Positions 1-6,502 of a stretch of 8,312 nt of DNA are shown in pieces (position 1 is the first letter of the stretch; each line of letters opens with the position of its first letter). The notes beneath the pieces were generated by a model that was not told the DNA's origin, did no database searches, and saw only the letters and a program-made list of their open reading frames with translations. The stretch covers positions 1-8,312 of the forward strand of contig JAKJFK010000072.1 in NCBI GenBank assembly GCA_022704925.1. The letters are read 5' to 3'. The position numbers were made by a program, and so were the translations under genes. Source of the stretch: a candidate division TA06 bacterium (GTDB taxonomy: Bacteria > Ratteibacteria > UBA8468 > MWAK01).

Positions 1-237
1 GAGCCGGCCCAGCTCCTCCCGCAGGAGGCGCAGGATGGCTTCCCGGCCGGCCGCGGCACTGATGTCGGCCGCCAGGTAGCGGTGGTCCGCCCCGGGCAGG
101 CCGCCGATCACCCCGGCCCCCTCGCCGGCCGGCCGCAGATCGACCGCCAGCACCCGGAAATCAAGGCCGGCCAGCTCCCGGGCCACGGCCAGGCCGATTC
201 CCTGGGCGGCGCCGGTCACGCAGGCGACTCGGTTCAT
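1..237 (-). CDS. Short-chain dehydrogenase/reductase, N-terminal part (cut by window edge)
   Basis: Only the first 79 codons are present; the frame is open to base 1. The N-terminus is a classical SDR Rossmann start: the dinucleotide-binding motif TGAAQGIG at residues 8-15, an acidic residue after the second strand (D33 in AVDLR), and a conserved Asp in AADIS (D58). An Asp at the end of strand two usually goes with NAD(H) rather than NADP(H), so an NAD-dependent alcohol/ketone oxidoreductase is expected. The catalytic Ser-Tyr-Lys lies outside the window, and the substrate cannot be told. The ATG overlaps the TGA of the preceding flavoprotein gene as ATGA. A GGAGGG ribosome binding site at 246-251 sits 8 bases upstream, inside that gene, so the start is well supported and the two genes are probably translationally coupled. 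The family is confident; the role is not. Confidence 0.9.
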   Translation of the reverse strand, partial: MNRVACVTGAAQGIGLAVARELAGLDFRVLAVDLRPAGEGAGVIGGLPGADHRYLAADISAAAGREAILRLLREELGRL

Positions 238-1340
238 TTCGTCATCCCTCCGGCTCGCTTCGGACCGTCCAGCCAGACGGCCAGCAAGCCATCGTCCGGA
301 TCGAAGATCAATTGGTAGAGAACCTTCTCCAGGCGGTTGCCCGTCCCGCGCCGGAAGGGCGCCTTCACCCGGCCCATCAGGTAACTGAGCAGCTGGACGT
401 TCTCGGCCCCGGCCTCCAGGTACTCCAGCACGTCGCGACCGCGGTAGACGCCGCCGGTGGCCGAAACCGGCAGTCCCGGGAACTCCCGTTTGATCCGGCG
501 CACCTGCTCGAGGTTGAGGCGGCGCAGGCCCGGCCCGCCGTGGCCGGAGGCGAATTCCGGCCGGTAACCGCGGTTGGCCACCACCAGTCCGTCGGCGCCG
601 CCCTCAACCGCCGCCCGGGCCATTTGAACCTGGTAATCGATTCCCCAATCCAGGTTGAGCAGTTTCGGGAAGACGCGCAGGGAAGGCCCGGCCCGCTTGA
701 CCAGGGCCGGCACGCTCCGGTACCAGCGCAGGATGTTGGCCTGGTCCTCGGTGTAGCGGTCGCTGGAGAGGAAGGGGCAGAAATCGATCTCGAGGTGCCG
801 GTAGCCCAGCTGGCCGAGGCGGCCGGCGGTATGGCTCCACTCGTCGGCCCGGAAATCCTCGCCCGGCCGGGGCAGGTGGCAGAGCAGGGAGGCCACGACG
901 CTGAAGGAGCCGTAGCTGTCCTCGGCCGCCGCGGCCCCGGCGAAATCGAGGTACTCGTCCAGGCCGCGGATGTCCAGCCGGCCGTCCCAGTGGATGATCG
1001 GGAAGGCGCCGGCGGTATCCTCCGGCTCGTAGTAGGTCCGCACCGAGGTGGGTTTAATCCGCTGGCGCGCCATTGAACAGGCGCCGTCCGGACTCTCGCC
1101 GACCACCGATTTCAGGACGCAGCCGGCGTAACCGGCCTTCCGGATGGCCTGCACCTGGGAAAGGGTCAGCGTCAACTGGCCGGGCGCCACCAGCAGCGGG
1201 TTCTTCAAGGTCTGGCCGCCGTAGCGGGCCGCCAGGGAAAGGCCCAGTTCGGAGAGCACCCGCGCCTCCAGGTCCCGGTCCAGCGGCCGGTCCCGGTACC
1301 AGTCGGCCAGTTCGGCCAGCCGCTTGCGCCCGTCAGCCAT
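234..1340 (-). CDS. Dihydroorotate dehydrogenase-like FMN flavoprotein
   Basis: A 368-residue protein with the layout of the FMN-binding TIM-barrel dihydroorotate/dihydropyrimidine dehydrogenase superfamily. Visible landmarks are the N-terminal LKNPLLVAPG (about 45-54), GCVLKSV with K77 where the family has its KT(V/S) segment, EIDFCP with C188 where class 1 enzymes carry the catalytic base Cys, FPKLLNLD with K226, VVANRG with N256, and the FMN phosphate-binding end SATGGVYRG...AGAENVQL (about 293-317). The bulk of the barrel is recognisable, but the pyrimidine-contact segments do not read like PyrD, and no pyrimidine genes are nearby. I infer a flavin oxidoreductase acting on another substrate. 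The start is set at the second ATG: GGAG at 1347-1350 touches the first ATG (1346) but is 6 bases from the second. It lies 21 bases after the M18 gene and overlaps the SDR gene by ATGA, suggesting the two redox enzymes work together. Confidence 0.85.
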   Translation of the reverse strand: MADGRKRLAELADWYRDRPLDRDLEARVLSELGLSLAARYGGQTLKNPLLVAPGQLTLTLSQVQAIRKAGYAGCVLKSVVGESPDGACSMARQRIKPTSVRTYYEPEDTAGAFPIIHWDGRLDIRGLDEYLDFAGAAAAEDSYGSFSVVASLLCHLPRPGEDFRADEWSHTAGRLGQLGYRHLEIDFCPFLSSDRYTEDQANILRWYRSVPALVKRAGPSLRVFPKLLNLDWGIDYQVQMARAAVEGGADGLVVANRGYRPEFASGHGGPGLRRLNLEQVRRIKREFPGLPVSATGGVYRGRDVLEYLEAGAENVQLLSYLMGRVKAPFRRGTGNRLEKVLYQLIFDPDDGLLAVWLDGPKRAGGMTK

Positions 1341-1346
1341 GGTCAT

Positions 1347-1350
1347 CTCC
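1347..1350 (-). promoter_or_regulatory. Ribosome binding site that decides the flavoprotein start
   Basis: The minus strand reads GGAG immediately before ATGACCATGG. An SD directly abutting the first ATG would be non-functional for it, while a 6-base spacer to the second ATG (1340) is ideal. The second start also removes only two residues (MT) and leaves the conserved barrel intact. Confidence 0.6.
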
Positions 1351-1361
1351 GGCCGGGCCGG

Positions 1362-2744
1362 TCAACCCCGGTAAAAGGCGAGAAAGGAACGGTAGCTGGA
1401 CCAGAGGTCGGCCTTGTGGCTGACCTCCTGGGGCGAGTGCATGGAGAGCAGGGCCGGGCCGATGTCGATGGTCTCGATGTTCTGGCGGGCCAGGTACTTG
1501 GCCACGGTGCCGCCGCCGCCCTTGTCGACCTTGCCCAGTTCCCCGGTCTGCCAGAAGACCCGGTGCTTCTCGAAGAGGCGGCGCAGGTAGGCGACGTACT
1601 CGGCGCTGGCCTCGCTGGCGCTGTACTTGCCGGCCCAGCCGGTGTACTTGGTCATGACAGTGCCATAGCCGAGGCGCGGCGAATTCTGAGGCTCGGAGAC
1701 ATCCTTGTAGGAAGGATCGAGGCCGGCGCTCACGTCGGCGCTCAGGGCGTAGGAACGGCCGCAGACGCGGTCCAGCTCCAGCCCCTGCAGGCCGGAGGCC
1801 TCGGCCAGGAAAACGCGCAGGAAGACCGACTGGGCGCTGCCGACTCCCTCGCTGCCGATCTCCTCGCGGTCGAAGAGCAGGCAGACGGCCGTGTACTCGG
1901 GCTCGTCCAGGTCCAGGACGGCCTTGAGGGCGGTGTAGGCGCAGATGCGGTCATCCTGGCCGTAGCCCAGGATGCAGCTGCCGTCCAGGCCGAGGTCGCG
2001 GGCCGGACCGGCCGGTACGATCTGGAGGTCGGCGCTGATGAAGTCCTCCTCGGTGAAGCCGTACTTCGCCCGCAGCCGGCCCAGGATCGCCTCCTTGACC
2101 CGGCCGGGGGCCTTCTTCTGATCGGCCTTCTTCGCTTCCGCCGGCAGGGAGCCGATGAGCAGGTTGAGCGCCTCGGCCTGGACGGCCTCCGACATCTTCC
2201 TTTCCATCTGGTCCTTGGCCAGGTGCGGCAGCAGGTCGGTCACGGTGAAGACCGCCTCATCGGCCGCCTCGCCCAGCGTCACCTTCCGGCACTCGCCGTT
2301 CTTGAGGGCCACCACCCCGTGCAGGCTGAGCGACCGGGTCACCCACTGGTACTTCTTGATGCCGCCGTAGTAGTGGGTCTTGAGCAGGGCCAGCCCCTCG
2401 TCCTCGACCAGCGGCTGCGGCTTGAGGTCGAGCCGGGGCGCGTCGATGTGGGCGGCCACCAGGTGGAAGCCGTCCTTGAAGGGGCGGCGTCCCCGGACCA
2501 GCAGGCCGACCGTGGCGTTCTTGTTGACCAGGCAGACCCGATCCGAAGCCCGGCGGCCGCCCGGTTCCCGAAAACCGCGGGCCCGGGCCATCGAGACGGT
2601 GCGGTCGATGAATTCCCGTTCGGTCTTCACCTCGGAGAGAAACGCCCGGTAGGCCCCGGCGAAGGCGAAAACCTCCTTCTTCTCCGCCTCGCTCAGGTTA
2701 TCCCAGACCAGGGTTCGTTCGTAGGTCAGCTTGCCGTTTTCCAT
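1362..2744 (-). CDS. M18 family aminopeptidase (ApeA / aspartyl aminopeptidase type)
   Basis: A 460-residue cytoplasmic dinuclear metallo-aminopeptidase of family M18, which removes N-terminal residues (classically acidic ones) from peptides; the length is normal for bacterial M18 enzymes. The metal and catalytic residues are in order: H99 in AAHIDAPRLD, D265 in GYGQDDR (bridging Asp), the catalytic pair E294/E295 in DREEIGSEGVGSAQS, D337 in SADVSAG, and H436 in MHSPQEV near the C-terminus. The KYSASEAS and DKGGGGT segments typical of the family are also present. The open frame extends upstream to 2924, but that part lies over the membrane-protein gene. The real start is the ATG at 2744, behind a strong GGGAGG at 2751-2756 with a 6-base spacer. 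The gene overlaps the preceding flippase-like gene by 19 bases. A role in peptide turnover is likely; substrate specificity (Asp/Glu or broader) is not readable. The probable symbol would be apeA, which I do not assign. Confidence 0.95.
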   Translation of the reverse strand: MENGKLTYERTLVWDNLSEAEKKEVFAFAGAYRAFLSEVKTEREFIDRTVSMARARGFREPGGRRASDRVCLVNKNATVGLLVRGRRPFKDGFHLVAAHIDAPRLDLKPQPLVEDEGLALLKTHYYGGIKKYQWVTRSLSLHGVVALKNGECRKVTLGEAADEAVFTVTDLLPHLAKDQMERKMSEAVQAEALNLLIGSLPAEAKKADQKKAPGRVKEAILGRLRAKYGFTEEDFISADLQIVPAGPARDLGLDGSCILGYGQDDRICAYTALKAVLDLDEPEYTAVCLLFDREEIGSEGVGSAQSVFLRVFLAEASGLQGLELDRVCGRSYALSADVSAGLDPSYKDVSEPQNSPRLGYGTVMTKYTGWAGKYSASEASAEYVAYLRRLFEKHRVFWQTGELGKVDKGGGGTVAKYLARQNIETIDIGPALLSMHSPQEVSHKADLWSSYRSFLAFYRG

Positions 2745-3697
2745 CTTCCACCTCCCAGGAAGTAAAGCAGCCCGCCGACCAGGCTCTGGGTCAGCGTCAG
2801 GCCGAGTATGATCAGACCGAGGGCCAGCGCGTTCTCCCGGCCCATCTGGCCCTGAAAAAAAAGCGTGTAGGCGGTCTCCCGCGCCCCCAGGCCGCCCAGC
2901 GAGGGCACCAGCGCGAAGGACCAAACCAGGGGCACGTAGGCGCAGAGGGAAACGAACGTAACCGGCGTCCCCAGCGCCCGGGCCACCAGGTAAAAGGCGG
3001 CCAGCTGCAGGCCCTGGCTTCCGAAGGAGCAGGCCAGCGATCCCAGCAGGCGGGCCGGTTCCTCCAGGTAGGCACGGCCGCCTTGATAGACTCGCTTCAA
3101 CAGCGCGCCGAAACGGCCCCAGCCCTCCAGGCCGAGCCGGCGCGCCAGCCGGACGGCCAGGCCCCGCCAGGCCAGCAGGAGCAGAAAGAAAAGCAGGGCC
3201 AGGAAGATGGCCGTCACCGTCCAGGCCGCCGCCCCGGGCAGCCGGTCGAAATTGACGATCACCGCCAGGTAACCCAGGGTCATGATCGAGAAGACGCCCA
3301 CCAGGCGGTCCATCACGATCGAGAGGCCCAGGTCCAACTTGCCGCTCCGGCCGTGCAGCAGGTAGTATCCCTTCACCAGGTCCCCGCCGGCGCCGGTAGG
3401 CAGGAAGTTATTGAAGAAGATGCCGATGAAGGTCAGCCGCAATAGAAAATGATAAGGCACCGACCGGCTCCCGACCAGCAGCCACCAGCGGCCGGCGATG
3501 AAAAGCACCGAGGCCAGCGCCAGCAGGACCGCACCGGCCAGAGCGGCCGGGTCGGCGGCGGCCAACGTCGCCGGCAGGGCCGTGATGTCGACCAGGGGCA
3601 GGCGCGGCGAGATGAACCGGCTGGCCGGCACCGCCAGGATGAAGATCAGCAGGCCGCTGACCAGGCACCGGACGGCCACGCCCAGGAACCGCTTCAT
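2726..3697 (-). CDS. Flippase-like membrane protein (LPG-synthase transmembrane domain family)
   Basis: A 323-residue polytopic inner-membrane protein with about seven or eight hydrophobic segments (roughly 10-27, 52-75, 85-98, 132-150, 158-177, 218-240, 248-268, 288-315). It carries family signatures of the lysylphosphatidylglycerol synthase transmembrane domain (PF03706, formerly UPF0104): GRWWLL (69-74), FFNNFLPTGAGGDLVKGY (94-111), MDRLVG (129-134) and PSLGGLGARE (265-274). In MprF this domain flips a lipid, but here there is no soluble aminoacyl-transferase domain, as in many stand-alone members whose lipid substrate is unknown. The ATG overlaps the DJ-1 TGA as ATGA, with no clear SD, so translation probably depends on coupling. 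The neighbouring enzymes do not make an obvious lipid-linked substrate. The family is fairly sure; the transported lipid, or transport at all, is an inference. Confidence 0.87.
   Translation of the reverse strand: MKRFLGVAVRCLVSGLLIFILAVPASRFISPRLPLVDITALPATLAAADPAALAGAVLLALASVLFIAGRWWLLVGSRSVPYHFLLRLTFIGIFFNNFLPTGAGGDLVKGYYLLHGRSGKLDLGLSIVMDRLVGVFSIMTLGYLAVIVNFDRLPGAAAWTVTAIFLALLFFLLLLAWRGLAVRLARRLGLEGWGRFGALLKRVYQGGRAYLEEPARLLGSLACSFGSQGLQLAAFYLVARALGTPVTFVSLCAYVPLVWSFALVPSLGGLGARETAYTLFFQGQMGRENALALGLIILGLTLTQSLVGGLLYFLGGGRWKTAS
2751..2756 (-). promoter_or_regulatory. Strong ribosome binding site of the M18 gene
   Basis: GGGAGG on the minus strand, 6 bases before the ATG at 2744 and inside the last codons of the flippase-like gene. 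It fixes the aminopeptidase start against the 60-codon upstream extension of the open frame. It is one of the better SD sites in the window, so this gene may be translated independently of its upstream neighbour. Confidence 0.75.
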
Positions 3698-4221
3698 TTT
3701 CGGCCGGCCGCCTGGTCGGCCAGGGCCCGCACCAGGGCCCGGCCGAAATCGTCGGCCGCCTCCGGACCGTTGGCGGTGATCAGACGGCCGTCGACGACCA
3801 CCGGCCGGTCCTGGTACTCAGCCCCGGCGGCCTTCAGAACGTCAATCTCCTCGCCCGGAAAGACCGTGGCCCGGCGGCCGGCCAGCACGCCGGCGCGGGC
3901 CAGTATCCCGGGCGCGATGCAGATCGCCGCCACCACCAGTCCCCGGCTCCAGGCCCGGCCGGCCAGGTCCAGCGCCCGGCTGTCCTCGAAGTAGCCGGTG
4001 GCGCCGGGGCCGCCGACAAAGACCAGCCCGGCATAATCGCCGATCTCCGCCTCGGCCAGCGAAATTTCGGCGGCCGCCTGGCCGCCCAGCTTGCCCCGGG
4101 CCGGGCCGGCCTGGCCGGCCGCGGTCACCACCAGGTGGCCGGCCGCTTCCAGGGCGGCCTTCGGCTTGAAGTACTCCTCGTCGCGGAAGCCCTCGCGGGC
4201 GATCACCACGAGCACCTTCAC
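3694..4221 (-). CDS. DJ-1/PfpI family protein (GTG start)
   Basis: A single-domain 175-residue DJ-1/PfpI protein of normal length. It shows the family core: an N-terminal KVLVVIA strand, the conserved acidic residue E16 in FRDEEYFKP (four residues before the Pro, as E18 is in human DJ-1), FVGGPGATGYFED (68-80), and the nucleophile-elbow Cys C101 in AAICIAPGILA. The His that follows the Cys in classical PfpI proteases is I102 here, so a protease activity like PfpI is not supported. Known family roles include glyoxalase III or deglycase-type activities, redox sensing and isonitrile hydratase; I cannot choose among them. The start is GTG, supported by GGGGAGG at 4227-4233 with a 5-base spacer and by the GTGA overlap with the M20 stop codon. 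It is translationally coupled on both sides. A housekeeping or stress-protection role inside a metabolic operon is plausible. Confidence 0.92.
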   Translation of the reverse strand: MKVLVVIAREGFRDEEYFKPKAALEAAGHLVVTAAGQAGPARGKLGGQAAAEISLAEAEIGDYAGLVFVGGPGATGYFEDSRALDLAGRAWSRGLVVAAICIAPGILARAGVLAGRRATVFPGEEIDVLKAAGAEYQDRPVVVDGRLITANGPEAADDFGRALVRALADQAAGRK

Positions 4222-5462
4222 GGCTGCCTCCCCAGTCCGGCCAGGTAGCCGGCAAAGACCCGGGCGTCATTCAGCAGGTTGGAGACCAGGCAATACTCGT
4301 TCGGCTGATGGGCAATGCCGAGCACGGTCGACCAGACCGCCGCCGGGTAGCCGGCCTGCCGGACGAAGGAGGCGCAGGTTCCCCAGCCGACGCCGGCCAC
4401 CCGGGTCCTGACCCCGCTGGCCGCCCGGACGGTCCGGGCGAACTCCTTTATCTCCGGGGCCTCGGGATCGGTGCCCGTGGCCGGGGCGCGTTGAACAAAG
4501 CTCAAGCTGATCTTGACGCGCCGCTCCTTTTCCACCTGCGCCTTCAGCTTCTTCAGCTCGCCCATCACCTTCGGAACCGGGTGGCGCGGCAGGATGCGGC
4601 AGTCAATGTAGAAGGTGTCACTGCCGGGAATGGTGTTGATGTTGGGAACGTTGGCCAGCCGCTTGGTCGGCTCAAAGGAGGAGAAATCCGGGCTATAGAG
4701 CGGGTCGCGGCCGGCGAAACGGCGGCGCAGCCGCTCCAGCCGGCTGACCAGGACCGAGGCCGCCTCCATGGCGTTGATGCCCTGGTCGGCCATCGAGCCG
4801 TGGCACTGGCGGCCCAGGGTGCGCACCTCCAGCCAGACCAGGGCCTTTTCGGCCACCTCGATGAGCGAGCCGTCCGGGCTGCCGCCGTCGGGAACGATGA
4901 AGAAATCGCCCGGCCGGAAGAGGCTCTTGCGACCGGCCATGTACTTGATGCCGTAGGTGCTGATGGTCTCCTCGTCGGCGACCAGGGCCAGGCAGAGGTC
5001 GCCGGCCGGCTGCAGGCCGAGGCGGCCGAGCAGTTTCGGAAGGTAGAGGGCGGCGATCAGCGACTGGCCGTTATCCTCGGTGCCGCGCCCGTAGATCCGG
5101 TCGCCGCGGCGCACCGGCCGGTAGGGATCGGTCTGCCAGAGGGCCGGGTCGCCCGGCGGCACCACGTCCAGGTGGGCAATGATCCAGGTCCGGCCGGCCC
5201 GGCGGTCGCGGCCGGCCAGGGTGGCGACCAGGTTCGGCCGGGGCCCGGCCGGGCTGGGGGCGTCATAGTGAACGATCTTCTCCCAGCCGGCCTCCCGGCA
5301 GAGGGCCTCGGCCCGGATCGCCTTCTTCATTTCGCCCGCGCCGCCGGAGACCGGGCTGACGGCCGGGATCGAAACCAGCTCCATCAGGCTGGCCGTCAGC
5401 TCCGGTTCCAGCCGCTTCAACTCGCGATTGATTCCGCCCAGGATCTTTTCGTTCGGGGTCAT
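4218..5462 (-). CDS. M20 family metallohydrolase (ArgE/DapE/PepV-like)
   Basis: A 414-residue cytoplasmic zinc hydrolase of the M20 family, which cleaves dipeptides, N-acyl amino acids or related amides. The dimetal set is complete: H97 and D99 in AHLDVVPPGDP, D130 in GRGTEDNGQS, the catalytic E164 and E165 in VADEET, D192 in VPDGGSPDG, and H385 in GIAHQPNE. The dimerisation (lid) insertion follows about residue 200, beginning around ALVWLEVRTLGRQCHGS, so the order is catalytic, lid, catalytic. The EDN version of the second metal motif and the PDGGSPDG segment resemble the broad 'M20 metallo-hydrolase' subgroup more than true DapE or ArgE, so I give no symbol. The ATG overlaps the preceding TGA (ATGA); GGAG lies 11 bases upstream, a slightly long spacing. 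It follows a DHDPS-like enzyme and precedes DJ-1 in the same coupled run. Substrate unknown; family very likely. Confidence 0.92.
   Translation of the reverse strand: MTPNEKILGGINRELKRLEPELTASLMELVSIPAVSPVSGGAGEMKKAIRAEALCREAGWEKIVHYDAPSPAGPRPNLVATLAGRDRRAGRTWIIAHLDVVPPGDPALWQTDPYRPVRRGDRIYGRGTEDNGQSLIAALYLPKLLGRLGLQPAGDLCLALVADEETISTYGIKYMAGRKSLFRPGDFFIVPDGGSPDGSLIEVAEKALVWLEVRTLGRQCHGSMADQGINAMEAASVLVSRLERLRRRFAGRDPLYSPDFSSFEPTKRLANVPNINTIPGSDTFYIDCRILPRHPVPKVMGELKKLKAQVEKERRVKISLSFVQRAPATGTDPEAPEIKEFARTVRAASGVRTRVAGVGWGTCASFVRQAGYPAAVWSTVLGIAHQPNEYCLVSNLLNDARVFAGYLAGLGRQP
4227..4233 (-). promoter_or_regulatory. Ribosome binding site supporting a GTG start
   Basis: GGGGAGG on the minus strand, 5 bases before GTG at 4221. 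There is no ATG nearby that would keep the KVLVVIA strand, so this SD together with the GTGA overlap decides the DJ-1 start. Confidence 0.7.
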
Positions 5463-6502
5463 CTCAACCAGGTCTCCAGGTTTTCGGATACAAAGAGATC
5501 GTCGTTAAGGTCCGGGTAAGCGCGCCTGACCCGGTCGATTTCGCTCCGCTGGCCGGGTGAAAGCCGCTCGGCCCGGTTCAGACACCGGATTCCCTTCAGC
5601 AGGCCGGACCGCTGCAGCACCAGGTGGATGCCGGAAAGGCAGCCGCGGAATCCGTGGGCCGGATCAAAGACGGCCGCGTTGACGTCGGTGATGGCCGCGC
5701 CCAGCGTCAGCAGGTCGTCCAGGGGACCGCCGGCGGCGCGCCGCCGCTTGATGAGCGCCAGCAATTCCACCGCCCGCCGGGTCCAGAAGGACCAGTGGCC
5801 GAGCAGACCGCCGGCGAAGCCCTGCCGCCGCCCCCGGAACTCCCAGCCGGTGAGCAGGTCGCCGACGATGTTGTCGTCGTTGCCGGTGTAGAGGGCGATG
5901 TCGGTGCGGCCGGATTCGGCGACCGCCCGGACCACGTCCAGAGTGTGGTAACGGTTGAAGGGGGCCACCTTGATGGCGACCACCCGCTCGATCTCGACGA
6001 ACCGGCGCCAGAACTCGTAGCCGAGGACGCGGCCGCCGACCGAGGGCTGCAGGTAAAAGCCGAAGAGCGGGATGGCCTCGGCCACCGCCCGGCAGTGCCT
6101 GACCAGCCCGGCATCGCTGACCCCTTGAAGCGCCGCCAGCGAAAGCAGCCCGGCCTGGTACCCGAGCTCGGCCGCCCGGACCGCTTCGGCCACCGCCGGC
6201 CGGGTGGTCCCGCAGATGCCGGCCACCTTGACCAGCGGCCGGTCCGCTTCGGCCGCGGTCTCGGCGGCCAGTTCCAGGACCGGGTCCAGCAGGCCGGTCT
6301 TCGGATCGTGAATCTCGAACTGAGTGGTGTGGACGCCCACGGCCAGGCCGCCGGCGCCGGCCGCCAGGTAGTACCGGGTCAGGGCGCGCTGGCGCCGTTC
6401 GTCCAGCCGCAGGCCATCGGTCAGGGCCAGGGGATGGGCCGGGATCACCTGCCCTTCCAGCAGCAGGGCGCGCACCGATTTCAAGTCCGTTTTTCCTTTC
6501 AT
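5459..6502 (-). CDS. DHDPS-superfamily aldolase/lyase (DapA-like, substrate unknown)
   Basis: A 347-residue protein of the dihydrodipicolinate synthase / N-acetylneuraminate lyase class I aldolase superfamily. Visible features are GQVIPAHPLALT (17-28) at the barrel start, the glycine-rich AAGAGGLAVGVHTTQ (47-61), VKVAGICGTT (91-100), Y150 in FGFYLQPS as the likely proton-relay Tyr, and K178 in VAIKVAPFNRY as the likely Schiff-base Lys, followed by YTGNDD (205-210). At 347 residues it is about 50 longer than standard DapA (near 290-300). The TTQFE stretch differs from the substrate loop usual in DapA, so a 2-keto-acid aldolase or dehydratase with another substrate is more likely than lysine biosynthesis. 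The start at 6502 shares one base with the preceding TGA (TGATG). The open frame continues to 6634 but only through the neighbouring gene. GGGAA lies 6 bases upstream as a weak SD. Coupled to the M20 gene by ATGA. Confidence 0.87.
   Translation of the reverse strand: MKGKTDLKSVRALLLEGQVIPAHPLALTDGLRLDERRQRALTRYYLAAGAGGLAVGVHTTQFEIHDPKTGLLDPVLELAAETAAEADRPLVKVAGICGTTRPAVAEAVRAAELGYQAGLLSLAALQGVSDAGLVRHCRAVAEAIPLFGFYLQPSVGGRVLGYEFWRRFVEIERVVAIKVAPFNRYHTLDVVRAVAESGRTDIALYTGNDDNIVGDLLTGWEFRGRRQGFAGGLLGHWSFWTRRAVELLALIKRRRAAGGPLDDLLTLGAAITDVNAAVFDPAHGFRGCLSGIHLVLQRSGLLKGIRCLNRAERLSPGQRSEIDRVRRAYPDLNDDLFVSENLETWLR

Noticed and set aside
1416-2765. Long plus-strand open frame antisense to the M18 aminopeptidase gene (449 codons)
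   Set aside because: Rich in G, A, V, L and Q with no recognisable domain. It mirrors the M18 gene, which has complete catalytic motifs, and is expected where high-GC codons leave antisense frames open.
2745-2924. 60-codon N-terminal extension of the M18 open frame
   Set aside because: It lies over the end of the flippase-like gene, has an Arg/Gly/Pro-rich sequence unlike M18 N-termini, and a strong SD sits just before the ATG at 2744.
4308-5519. Long plus-strand open frame antisense to the M20 gene (403 codons)
   Set aside because: Low-complexity composition and no domain. The opposite strand encodes a full M20 enzyme with all metal ligands.
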